A stretch of DNA of 64,000 bases, from contig NW_004086353.1 of assembly GCF_000220395.1 (NCBI RefSeq), positions 1-64,000 on the forward strand. Reading direction: 5' to 3'. The notes under the pieces are model-generated. The model had not been told where the DNA came from, made no database searches, and saw only the letters and a program-made list of their open reading frames with translations. Of the stretch, positions 41,551 to 52,975 are shown in pieces. Within the stretch, counting starts at the first letter, position 1. Each line of letters starts with the position of its first letter. The DNA is from Ichthyophthirius multifiliis (Eukaryota; Ciliophora; Oligohymenophorea; Hymenostomatida). A program made the position numbers and the translations under genes.

Positions 41551-44500
41551 ATGAGAAAATTTTATTTCTTTTTTTCTTTTCTTTGTTAGTTTTTTTATCA
41601 TTTGCTAATTAACATAATGATGATTATTTAAATCATCATAAAATTGAAGGCAAAAAAAATCATGAAAAACATATTGCAAAAGAAAGTCTTTCAGTTTTTT
41701 TTATATTTTTAAGCTTAACTGCAGGCGGAATTTTAAAAGAAATCAACAAACGTTTTTCAGTAAAAATTTATAATTATAAAAATAATATTTTTTTAATTTA
41801 AATTAGATACCTTACACTCCTATGCTTTTTATGGTTGGAATAATGGCTGGGTTTTGGTATGAAAATCTAGGTTTAATAGGAAGATCTGTTGAGACTGTAA
41901 GTTAAATAGATCCAGTAATTTAAAAATAAATAAAAAATCTTTATATGAAAATAAATAAAAGCATGGAATATTAATGATTTTCTTACCTGTTTTAATTTTC
42001 GAAAGTGGTTTTAATGCAGATTGGTATGTTTTTCGTAGATAATTTGGCTAAGTAAAATTGAAATATTATATAAAGAAATACTAAAAATATAAAAAAATAA
42101 AAAGAGATTTTCATTCTCGCTGTACCTTGTGTTATGTCAGGCGCTATTATTTTAATGTTTGCAGTAAATTAGTATTATAATATGAAGATGATTATTACAC
42201 GTGGCCAGCTGCATTTATGTTCGGTTCAATTCTTTCATGTACAGATACAGTAGCAGTACTATCATTGTTAAAAGTAAATAAATTATAATTACAATATGAA
42301 AATATTAATAATAAATAGGAAATAGGTGCTCCTAAAAAATTTAATTCTTTAATTGAAGGTGAATCATTAATTAATGATGGAACATGTATGGTACTATTCT
42401 AAATATCTTCAATGGTTGTAAAAGGATAAACATATAGTTTAGATACAATTTTAGGATTATTTTTCACTTTAAGTATAGGAGGAGTCATATTAGGAATAAT
42501 ATTTGGATTTGTGAGTTCTTTTTGGATAAAAAGAATTTTTAATGATGAAATATTGGTAGTAAATATCACATTAATTAGTTGCTATATGGTTTTTTTCGTG
42601 GCTGAAAATCTTAATTATGGTATTAAAATTAGCGGTATTATAGCACTTGTAAGTCTAGGCCTTTTTATGGCTGCTTCAGGAAAAAAAAGAATTGCAAGTG
42701 AGGCTGATTAAGCTCTTTAGTCTTTTTGGAAATATATTGTTTATTCAGCAGAAACTGTTATCTTTGTTCTAGCAGGAGTTATTATTTCTGTAGAAATATC
42801 TAAATCTACAAATCTTATTCATGTTAATGATTATTATAAACTTATTGGATTATACTTTTGTATGGTTGCTGCCAGGTTTCTTGCTATTGCTGCTTTTATG
42901 AGATTTTTAAAAAAATGGGGCTACGGTTTAAATTGGAAAGAAGTCTACATTCTTACTTATGGAGGACTTAGAGGTGCTGTTGGTGTTTCTTTTGCTCTTA
43001 TTGTTTCTAGAGATGATTAATTTTCAAATTAATTACGATAAATTGTACTTTTTGATATGGCTGGAAACGCTTTTTTAACTTTATTAAGTATATTATTTAT
43101 TTTATATATATATATATATATATATTAGTTAATGGTACTACAACTGCTCCTCTTGTAAAGCTTTTGGGAATGTGTACTAGTTCAAAAATTAGAGACAAAT
43201 TATTTTAAAATTTCTTGGAAAAAAAAATGATTTAGGACTTGTATGAATAATCCGAAAATCTTAAAGAAAGTAAATATTTATAAGATGCAGATTGGGATTA
43301 AGTAAAGAAATATTGTGGCGAAGACGAACTTAAAAAAATGATTAATAATCTAAAAAAAATAATAGAAAAAAACTAATTACAAGAAAAAGAAATGAAAACT
43401 TTTAAAGATAAAAATAAAACTGCATTATAATAATAGTAAATTTTACTTTTTATAGCTTTATATATATATTTTAAATATAAAAAAAAGACTTGTTTAAGAT
43501 GTAGAAAAATAAGATGATGATTAGGATCAAAATTTTTGGGATGAAGATCATTTAGAATAAGAAGTAGTTATAGAAGTTAGAAATGTTTTTCTTAGGAGTT
43601 TAAAGGTTTTATATTTTTGTTAATATATATATAAAAAAAAATTAAAAAAAAGGCAACTTTTTGGAAATTATTTGACAAAAATCAATGCTCTGGTGAAAGT
43701 TTATTAAGATTAATTGAAACCGTAGATTGGGATTTAGATAATGAAGTATCCGAAATGCATACTTGGCAATGGTTAAAGAGATAAATTCACGAGAATTACA
43801 TTAGCTTTTTATTTTAGATTAGAAATTATCTTTTAATAGGTCGTTTTGCAAAAAAAGAACTCTATAATTATATAGCTGAAATATATGATATGGTTTCTTC
43901 ATTCATTGAAGCTCATGAAATTGTAGAAGAAAGTATTTGTTAAGTAATAAATTATTTTATTTATATTAATTACATACTATATAAGATGAAATTTGAAGAA
44001 AAATATGTTGCAGAAATACTTTTGGAATCAAATGAGAATAAAAAGCAAGCAGAAAATTATTTATATAATTATTTGGATGTAAGTTTTCCTGAAATAAGTA
44101 AATCCATTAGGACAAAAAAAGCTGCTTATAATCTTCTTGAATTTTAGAAAGGTATATTTACTAAATTATTTAGAAAAATATATATATTTTATATAGATAT
44201 TATTCAAACAAATGCTGAATCAGGATAATTAGACGAAAAAGAATATTACTAATTAAAAAAAAAAGTAGATTAAAATATAATTAATCTAAATAATTATACA
44301 CCTTCTTGGGTAATTAAAAAATTAAAATTCCTTTTAAATATTAATTAAATAAAAAAGGCTGTTCCAAAATTAAAATAAATTTTAGAAAACCTTTAATTTT
44401 TCTAATTAATTCCTAAAAACCCTAATAGCAAAGTCGATACATTAGATGAATTAGTAAAAGAAGCTAAAGAGGAAATATTTTAAAAAGATAATTTTGTTTT

Positions 44501-45424
44501 TAAAGTAGAACAAATTTAATAAAAGAAAAATATTCATAAAAATATTTTTATAAAAAAAGTAAGGAGATAGAGCTACTTGTTTATATATAATCACTAGAGG
44601 GGCAGGAACTGAATTTTCAGAAGGAGAAAATGGAAATATTCGTTAAAAAAGAGGAGTTGGTCATATACTTCCTATATAATAATTAGCAACAACTAACAAT
44701 CGATATTTAACAAGTAAAAACAAAAATATATATAAAAAAATAAATAAAAAATAAAAAAGGCTTTTAAGCTGATTGTATAATGTATACAAGTAGTATTAAT
44801 TTATAATCAATAATTCATTTAGCAAAAAAATTACCAGAATTAGAAAATTTCATAATAAAAGAGAGTTTACCTTCCTTATGCAAAATATTTTTTAACTAAT
44901 TTAATCCTTTAAGCTATTTAGATAAATAAATAATAGAAGAAATTTTGAATGATGTTACAATTTAAAGATATAGAAAAGATGCAGTCGTAAATTTGCCAAA
45001 TGGAGCAATCTTAGCAAAAGGTATAATTTTTTTAAATATGAAACTAATTATAATATTTATTTTTTAAGGGGAATTATAATTATAAAACGTTTATCATGAA
45101 GAAGATTAACCAAATAAATAATCAGTAGATTCACATATGTAATAATGTTAATAAATTGGTACAGAAAAACATTTATCTAGTTAAGCCGATATGGAACCAC
45201 CGTAAAAATTAGATTATGAAGCGTTTTCTGTTATTTTACCAAATAAAAACTTTCATTAATTTTAAGTTTTAAAAAATTGTATATTAGTAGAGTTTGATTA
45301 ATAGGATTAAATTAAAGATTATTTATAAATTTCAAAATAATAATAAGGAGAGAAACGAATAACTAGTATTAAGAGAATGATGAATAGAATTTCTTCAATA
45401 AGAAAAAATACAATTAATAAATGA
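41551..45424 (+). CDS. Na+/H+ exchanger (CPA1, SOS1/SLC9C-like) with cyclic-nucleotide-binding-like tail
   Basis: ATG 41551 to TGA 45422-45424, with many short introns. Transporter core: IPYTPMLFMVGIMAGF (41810-41860), SCTDTVAVLSLL (near 42237), the ion-binding IEGESLINDGT (near 42352), and TYGGLRGAVGVSFAL (42957-43000). The last is typical of the SOS1, NhaP and sperm-NHE branch rather than animal NHE1. The cytosolic tail of about 600 residues contains helical segments. Around 44570-44860 a CNBD-like stretch appears (RATCLYIITRGAGTEF, a GHILP turn, then FKADCIMYTS), again as in SOS1 and sperm NHE. No separate voltage sensor was recognised. Family role: electroneutral Na+/H+ antiport at the plasma or vesicle membrane. 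A signal-peptide-like N-terminus is out of frame with the ATG because of a T-run (see findings). Confidence 0.85.
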
Positions 45425-45744
45425 TTATAAACTATTATTTAAATTATTATTATATTTTATAAAAAAGCTACATAAATACATAAATTTATTAATATAAGTT
45501 ATTACATATGATATTTTTGCTAAAATATATGTTTTTTAATCTTTTTTTTATTTTATTTTATTTTGTTAAAAATAATTTATTTTGTTGTTATTTCTTTTAT
45601 TATTTTATCATTTTAGATTTATAAAAAATAATTATCAAATTTGTTTAATATATAATAATTATAAAATATAAAATTTATTTTTCTATATAATACATAAAAT
45701 ATTATTTATGTATAAATAAATAAATAAAGATTGGAAATTGTTTT
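45425..45744. other. intergenic between convergent genes
   Basis: A 320-base A/T-rich region between the exchanger stop (+) and the stop of the minus-strand Q/N-rich gene. It presumably holds both 3' ends; no terminator-like hairpin is visible. Confidence 0.55.
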
Positions 45745-46407
45745 TCATTTTTTTCCGAAATTCTTTAGTTAATCTTATAAAAATTATTTTTTAACTCTAT
45801 TGTTATTAGGTCTTAAATAATTTTTATGATTTAATTTATCCAAAATATCATCGAAATTTTCATATTATTAATTTAATGTTTTAGCTTTAACTACATCTTA
45901 TCTCTTATTCTAATTAAAATAATTAAGTCCAATTTAATTCATATAAGATTTAAATTATTCTTATATTTTCCTTAAGTTTGTATTTAATTCTTTAGTCTCT
46001 TCTTAACTTTTGATTTATAAATACTTTTTATCAAGCAAATAATTGTTTTAAATTTATGCTTTTTCTTAATTAAACTCTTCAAAAATGCGGTTTATTGAAT
46101 TTTTTTTTTATATAAAAGGCGATAATACTTTAAAGCCTAGATAAGATTATCTTTGTTTTTGATTTGATTAAGGACTAAAATATCTCTAAGGTTGAAAGAC
46201 TTTTTGTTTGGTTTGATTTTTTTAATATTTATTTAAGGGCGATTTATTTAAATTTTTTGAAGCTGGTAAATAATTTGAAGAAATTTATTTAGATATTAAA
46301 TTTGGCTTTATTTTGAATTTATAATCTTTTCTGAAATTTTATTATAAAATGTTTTTTACATTTTATAATTTTTGCGAACCAAATTACTTATTTTAAGCTT
46401 AAATCAT
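45745..46407 (-). CDS. hypothetical Q/N/K-rich protein, 220 aa
   Basis: An uninterrupted minus-strand frame from ATG 46407 (MIQAQNKQFGSQKLQNVKN) to TGA 45745. It is basic and rich in Gln, Asn, Lys and Ser. The N-terminal half looks disordered (SKNLNKSPLNKYQKNQTKQK). The C-terminal half is helical and probably coiled coil: IFEEFNQEKAQ, ETKELNTNLRKIQEQF, then YENFDDILDKLNHKNYLRP. No known domain is recognised. It is divergently oriented to the kinase gene 210 bases away, so the two could share a promoter region (inference). The even codon pattern over 221 codons without TGA, together with varied amino acids, supports a real gene. Confidence 0.65.
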
Positions 46408-46617
46408 TTTTTCAAATATAAATACTCTTTAATTGAATATTATTTATTTCGTTTATTTATATTTTATTTAAAAAATATTTATTTAAATGCTTTTCTAGGG
46501 TATACTTTTTTTATAAAAATTATTTATAAAATATAATTAATTAATTTTGTTTTAGATAGTAAATAAAATATTGTATTAAATTAATAAATTTTATAAAATA
46601 AATTATTAAAACTTAAA
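46408..46617. promoter_or_regulatory. short divergent intergenic region
   Basis: The 210 bases between two divergent genes must contain both transcription start regions. It is pure A/T-rich sequence with no recognisable element; the call rests on gene orientation only. Confidence 0.35.
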
Positions 46618-48275
46618 ATGAAGTAATTTTATATATAATCAAAGATCAACGAATATAATTTATAATAAAATATTAATAAAAAGCATATAAAATTCAGAAT
46701 TTTATGAAATAGAAAATATAATATTTAAAACATATAAATACAAACATCATTCACCTAAAAAAAGTATTAAAATATTAGAACCTTGAAATAAATAACATTA
46801 ATTATTTTTAAGGAATAAAATTTAAAATTAATAATTATCATAATTAAAATTATAAAATTAAAATGAAAAAAATAAATATTTAACTCAAAATTATAATAAT
46901 GATAAAAGTTAAATTAATAATTCTTTTTAATAGAAAAAGAAAGAATAATTATATATTAAAGTTAAGAAATCAACAAACAAAATTACAAAAGAAGTAAAAT
47001 TAGATTTTTCAAATTAAATACGATTAATAAAAATAAAAAATATTTAATAAAAAGCTCGTTCAGCAAGTAATATATCAAATACATAATAACCTAAGTTAAT
47101 GCTTTAAATAAGCAATATACAGAAAATGTAAAGTTTATAGACCGAAAAATCATTAAAAAATAATTAAAGTTAAACATAAATAATATAAAAATTAAATTAA
47201 ACTTTTTCATATGATCAAATTAACATATCTCAATTTATGATTGTGGGTAGTTTGGGAAAAGGTATATATTTTTTGTTTATTAGTTAAACAACTTATTAAA
47301 TAAATAAAAAATCAAAAGGATCTAATACAAATGTAAAGCTTGCAATGAATAAACAAACTGGAATGTATTATGCTTTGAAAATTTATTAAATAAATATTTA
47401 GTTAGATTTGTAAAAAATTAGAAATATAAAAAGAAAAATACAAATATTATAAAGAATTAGTCATCCAAACATAATATAAATGTCTTATTTTTTTTAGGAT
47501 TAAACATAAGTATATTTTATATATATTTTTTATTTTAAAACTAAATAAAGATAGTTTTAGTAATGGAATTTTTCTCTAAATTATCTTTAAAAGAATTCTT
47601 AAAAAAACGAAAAGAACATAAAATTAGCGAAAATGATGCAAAGTTAATTTTTAAATAATTACTGAATGGATTAGACTATTTACATAATAAAAATATTATT
47701 CATAGAGATATTAAACTTGAGAATATATTAATTTAAGAATAAACGAAAAAGGTAGCGTATATAGATTTTGGATTCAGTATATATACCTCTTAAAAACTTA
47801 AAGTTTTTTGTGGGACACCTAATTATATAGCACCTGAAATATTACATATTCAAATTTTTTTCTTTTCTTATTTCTGTATTTTTTTAAAAAAACTCAACAA
47901 AAAAAAAGTGATTATCTGTTTTTTTATTTTTTTTCGTCTTTTCTTTTTTTTATTGGGTTTTTTAGAAAAAAAAATTAGAAAAAAAAATAAAAAATACAAT
48001 ATGAACAAATAGTAGTTTCAAAGATAGAATATTGTGGAAAAAAAGCTGATGTTTGGGCATTAGGGGTACTTTTATACGTCTTAATAACTGGACAATATCC
48101 TTTTAAAGCAAGCTCTGATAATGAATTATATAAAAAAATTAAAAGCTGTAAATATACTTAATCTTATAATATTAGTATTTAAGCGAATAACATATTGACT
48201 AAGATTTTTAAAATTAATCCAAACCAAAGGCCTGATTATAGATAAATTTTATAAGAACCCTGGTTTAATTGTTGA
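46618..48275 (+). CDS. Ser/Thr protein kinase (CAMK/SNF1-like); start and one insertion unresolved
   Basis: A eukaryotic protein kinase domain with all key motifs: VGSLGKG completed across the intron 47262-47318, the lysine in YYALKIYQ, LVMEFFS after the intron 47510-47550, HRDIKLEN (47701-47724), DFGFS (near 47764), GTPNYIAPE (47812-47838), ADVWALGVLLYVLITGQYPF, and QRPDYRQILQEPWF before TGA 48273-48275. The motif set places it among CAMK-type kinases; substrate unknown. The N-terminal extension is Q/K/N-rich. Two oddities are reported as findings. The upstream frame crosses an in-frame TGA at 46784. The conserved PEI/VSK junction is split by a ~173-base insertion at 47842-48014. ATG 46618, joined over a 22-nt intron (46623-46644), is the best start, but the next in-frame ATG is only at 47099. 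A decayed gene cannot be excluded. Confidence 0.75.
47842..48014 (+). other. TA-flanked insertion inside the kinase domain (candidate retained IES or atypical intron)
   Basis: Removing 47842-48014, with one copy of the flanking TA, joins ATA to GTT and gives APEIVSKIEYCGKKADVWALG. In that product the distance from APE to DVW is the 12 residues found in AMPK-type kinases. A GT at 47876 and AG at 48011-48012 could instead splice a 137-base intron, leaving about a dozen extra F-rich residues. The segment is 173 nt (not a multiple of three), has long T and A runs, and is much larger than the 40-60 nt introns nearby. Confidence 0.4.
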
Positions 48276-48661
48276 AATAAATTATTAATATTTATTAAAA
48301 ATTATATTATTATTTTTAAAATATTACTTATTTTGATGTTTTTTTTATTTTATTGTAATATTTACAAAAATAATATATAAACTTTAAAATATTTATTTAT
48401 ATAAAAAAATTCTTTTTTAATTTTTTATTTAAAAAATAATAAAAAATCCATATATAGTTATTAATAAATAAAGTTTTCTTACTTAGTTTGAATATTAATT
48501 TATAAATTACTATTTATGTTTTTATTTTTTAATAATTGTTATAATGAAAAAGTTAATAATAATAATATTTATTAAACAGCTTTTAATAAATTTTTAATTA
48601 AAATGATATTAAATAATATTATCATAATTGTTAAATATTCTATACAAAATCAAATTTTACA
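48276..48661. other. intergenic, nothing recognised
   Basis: About 390 bases of A/T-rich spacer downstream of the kinase. An alternative open frame from 48603 was rejected. Confidence 0.5.
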
Positions 48662-49060
48662 ATGGTTATTTAATATATGTTTTGTTATTAATCTTTTATT
48701 TTATTTTTTGGATATAAAAAATATAATTATTTAAAAATAGTTAATTTAATAAATAAAAAAAAACGAAGATTGTATAATTTATACAAAACAAACTTATTTT
48801 AGATAAAATAAAAGATTAATAAAGTATAAAAAAATTAATAAAACTTAAAAAAAGAAGTAATTTAATAATTTTTAAATTAAATAAACAAAAACTATGAAAA
48901 AAATAATAAATAAATTGGAATTTCGTATAAAATTAATAAAATTAAATTAGAAAAGAAAATTTTAGACGATTATTTGAAATAAAAAAAAATCCTAAATTAA
49001 AACTCAAAGTGTTTTCAAAATAACAGTTAAGTTAATAAAAAGTAGTATAAATTGTAATGA
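48662..49060 (+). CDS. hypothetical small basic protein, 132 aa (possibly longer)
   Basis: ATG 48662 (MVIQYMFCYQSFILFFGYKK) to TGA 49058-49060. After a short hydrophobic N-terminus the protein is Lys/Gln/Asn-rich and probably helical: NKKKRRLYNLYKTNLFQIK, then EVIQQFLNQINKNYEKNN and INKIKLEKKILDDYLKQKK. A GT...AG intron at 49054-49098 would bypass the TGA and continue into RGDCDNLQNQ and FLKVIKFKKQLRKNQ up to about 49260, where the true end is unclear. No family recognised. Of the three + frames across this region, this one has the most protein-like composition. Confidence 0.45.
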
Positions 49061-49344
49061 TATATAATTTTCGTATTTAACACATAAAAATTATACAGAA
49101 AACATATTAGAGGTGATTGTGATAATCTATAAAATTAAATTTATAAAAATAAATTATTAATAAGATTTTTAAAGGTTATAAAGTTTAAAAAACAATTAAG
49201 AAAAAATTAAATTTCAGTTAATATTAAAAAAAAAATCGATACATTATTATTTGTTTTATTCAGATAATGTATCTTGATTTTTTATATATTTTATTTTTTA
49301 AATATAAATAATAAAATTAAATTTATTTTTAATTTATTTTTGTT

Positions 49345-50060
49345 TCAATAATATTTTGTATTAATATTATTATTATGCTTCTTAAAGAATATTTTTTATT
49401 TTAAATTCATTTTTTAACTACTTAATGTAAAATCTTCTTTGTCCTCAAAATCTTAAGCTTATTACAAAGAATTTTTACTAATAGATTTATTATTATAATT
49501 TTCAGCTAATAAATCATTTACACTATAACCAAATATAATCTTATTAAAAATCTTATTTTTAATTTTATTTTCATACATTGCTTTTAAACTATTTTTAAGA
49601 GATATTTTTTTTTATTTAGACCCTAATTAGAATTCTTCAATCTTCTAAGTTTCTTTTTTTATTATTAATCGTTTTGTTAGTTACTTTGTTTTAATATTTT
49701 CGGAACTATTATTTATTATTAACATTCTAATTATTAATTATATAATAATTGTCCTTTATATAAATTAAAATTAAATATAATATTTTTATTAAAATTGCTT
49801 TAAATTTCTATATTTTAAGAAATGTTCTTTTTTTAATCTTAAAATGAACTTAAAAAAATTTATTTTCTATTTTTTAAAATATTAGGAATATATTAGGAGC
49901 CAACTTTCCAAATTTTTTTTAACAAATATTTATCTTGAATTTTATTAGTATTTCCTTATAGAGTAGCATAATTTATTTTTTCATTATATTAATTAACATT
50001 TTAATCAAGATTAATTTTCCTAAGTATTTTAATTCCTTTTTTATTCTCGTCAATTTTCAT
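49345..50060 (-). CDS. uncertain coding segment downstream of the kinesin
   Basis: Two coding-like minus-strand frames occupy this region. One starts at ATG 50060 (MKIDENKKGIKILRKINLD), only 9 bases after the kinesin TGA and in the same frame. It looks coding to about 49860 (KINYATLQGN, KYLLKKIWKVGSQYIPNIL). The other runs from ATG 49725 (MLIINNSSENIKTKQLTKR) to TGA 49345, 126 residues, including FNKIIFGYSVNDLLAENYNN. Either these are further exons of the kinesin (an ~81-nt GT...AG intron could remove its TGA) or a separate small gene with an intron. No domain is recognised. Exon structure could not be fixed. Confidence 0.4.
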
Positions 50061-50069
50061 TTTTAACGG

Positions 50070-52646
50070 TCACAGTATTTGTAAATTATGATTTATATTA
50101 TTTAATGGGCTTTTACTTTTTTTTAATTCAGAAAAATATTAAACTCCTTAATCTTAGTAATAACCTAGATTATTATTTGACATTGTTAAACTTTTCTCAT
50201 CTTCACATTTTTCATCTAAACCTTATAAAGAAATTATTTATTCTAGTTTATGGTATTTCAATTATTTTTTAGATTACTCCTCGAAAATTTAACTTATTTA
50301 AAATGACTATTGGCATTATTAGGATTGTTTTTTAAAAAATAATTTAAAAAAATATTTTATTTTATTTACAATTTATTTTTAAGAATTGCTTTTATTATTA
50401 CTTATCAAACTTTATTCTAATATTTATGTTTTATCTGTATTTGAAATTGTCTTTTAAGTATTCTCATTTAGTTTTACACCTGCATATGAAAATTCAGGAA
50501 TTTGAAATTACTCATAAGTAGTGTTTTTTAATGTGAAAAATACAGTTGCAATATTTAATTTTACTTACTTATATACTCTATCTAAATAATTTTGTAACTT
50601 TTTTTAATTCGGTTATTCAAAGCCTTTATAAGTTATTTATTATTTCCAATTAAAAAAATCAATAATTGATCTGTAAAACATTTATATAATTTTTGCATGA
50701 TTAGAATTGATAAAATTATCACTTTTTGTTTTTTCTTTAATATATTATTTTAAATCTTTTTTTAATTTTTATTATATTTTAAATTCATATCTTAATTATT
50801 TTAATCTTTTTGTTAATGACTTTATAAGTTTATTTTATTTAAAAAAAGATCAATATATTTTAATATTTTTTACTTATTAAAGTGAAGATATTTAATTATA
50901 TACTGTATTATACATCAAAGGTACTACCTTTACTAAAAAAAATTCTTTCGTATCTATCGATCTTATGTGATCTTTCATTATAAGTTTTTCATAATCAACA
51001 ATCTTTTGAGTTATATCATTAATTTAATTTCTTATTTCCATAATTTGTATTATCTTTTCATAATTAACTTTAATCACAAAGTAAATAGTTAAAAAAAATT
51101 CATTAATATTTTAAATAAACTTTTTTAATTAAAAATAAAAATAAATACATTAAGATATATATATGTATAATTTTTTTGAAAAATAAACCTTTTATTTTTA
51201 CTCTTCTTATATTAAATATTTTGAATTATTAATTTAATTGATTTCATCACAAATTAATATAGATTCTTTCTACATATTTTTTAAAAAATAAATTTCATCT
51301 TAAAATGATTATTTAATTCCAACAACTTCTTTATTTTAAAATACCTAACTTCTTGATTTAAACGCCCATTAAATTTCTCTAACAGTTCTCATAGTATACT
51401 TTATATTTAAAAACACAAAATTAAAAAAAAATGAAAACAAAATAAATACTTCTAAATGTCCTTAGTAAGGTGAAATAGTTCCAATAATAGTCGTTTTAGC
51501 TTTTCCTCCTAAAAACTCTTTAAAAAAAGAAGTAAAGAAGGATTAGTCATAATCTACAAAAGAAGTTTACTTATTATTGGTATTAGCTTCACAAATATTT
51601 CTAAGTACATTGTTTAAAGAAAGCATTGCGTTATTAACACCTTTACAATTAATTCTATCTAAAGGTTAATATGATTCAGTATCGATCAAATAAAAATCTG
51701 CTTGAGTTTCTACTTCTTGTCTTCCCATATCTGTGTTTTGAAATTGTCGCGAAAGAATAGTGAATTTGATAATGAAAATCTGTTTTTCTAATTAGCTTTT
51801 AAAAAGAGTAAAGGCTTATGAAAAATCCTCAAATTTAATAATAATTATCAAAAAATCACTTTATATTTACTCTATTGATGTCTCTTTTTCCGTTATTCTT
51901 TAGTGCCACCTTTAAAAGTGTTAGATATTATAACATATCATCGCATCTTGTTTGGCTCAAACCTGGCAAAAATTACCCCTATTGTGTACTTTGTGTGTTA
52001 TTTGTTCACCTGAATATGCTAAAGATCTTAAAAACAATTCGTAAATCCAAAAAAACTTACATATATTGTTGATATTGGATATACCTTATCTTTTTGTTGA
52101 AAAATTGTCCTTGGAATTATAAATGCTAAACCTTTTTTTTTTTTTCCTTTGTGTAGAATTTTTTAAATTTATCTAATAATATACCTGGATCTGATACGTT
52201 TCCTAATAATGTGTGTGTTTTTCCTGAATCACTTCCTCCTATTATAAATATTGCTTAGTTTATTCCTTTAAAGGTGTCATTTATTAAATCTACTATTCCG
52301 TATTGAAATAACATGTTTGTTTTGGCTGCTGCTGGCAATATTTTAGAACATCTATCAAACATTATTTATATTTAAAAAATTGAAAATAAAACCTGTATAG
52401 CTTCTCTTTGGTTATTTATTTTTCTAGTTCATGCTTAAATATTAATGATTATCTGTCTAAAACTTCTATAGTATGTTCTTCATTTTTCTATGATTCTGGA
52501 AGAAATAATGGACGAACTCTTAGAATTGATTAAAATTATTCTTTGCCAGAGATATAGTTTTTTTGAATAGAATTTTGTTCGTTATTTATCAAAGATTCTT
52601 GATTTTTTTTAGTTTGTCGATTTATGTATTTTGATAATATTTTCAT
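50070..52646 (-). CDS. divergent kinesin motor protein
   Basis: Minus strand, ATG 52646 (MKILSKYINRQTKKNQ). The motor signature SILRVRPLFLP opens the domain after ~40 residues. A 41-nt intron precedes RCSKILPAAAKTNMLFQYGI, and the P-loop region reads FIIGGSDSGKTHTLLG (about 52205-52250). A 31-nt intron leads to GQFLPGLSQTRCDDML, which aligns with the kinesin 'G..v.gl.e' segment. The usual SSRSH site is KRDIN-R before IFIIKFTI. The DLAGSE switch II site reads LIDTESYQP. The helix corresponding to INKSL..L is GVNNAMLSLNNVL, and LGGKAKTTIIGTISP closes the motor. A long helical tail follows to an in-frame TGA at 50072-50070. Family role: microtubule motor. The degenerate switch motifs question normal ATPase cycling. 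The downstream 49345-50060 segment may be part of this gene. Confidence 0.8.
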
Positions 52647-52975
52647 TTATTTAATTTATAATTTATTTTAATAGAAAATATATTTATTAAATTTTTATTT
52701 TATAAAATTCTATGCATGATTTTTTAAGAATTTTTAAAATATATACATAATAATTTATTGAATTTTTTTTTTATTTTCAGTTATATTATAAAATATAAAT
52801 GCAAATTATTCAAAATAATATTATTTAAAACGCAACAAAATAGTAAATATGTAGAAAAAAAAAAATCTTATTAGAATTCTTCTTTTTAAGTCTTTTAAGA
52901 ATCATAATTTTTTGAAAATTTTTAAAAATAAATAATTTGTAATATTATTTTTTACTTATTTTAATATTGCAATGT
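52647..52975. other. intergenic, nothing recognised
   Basis: A 329-base A/T-rich spacer between two minus-strand genes; no feature seen. Confidence 0.6.

Noticed and set aside
48603-48977. 124-codon TGA-free + frame
   Set aside because: Random-looking hydrophobic A/T composition; the overlapping frame from 48662 is more protein-like.
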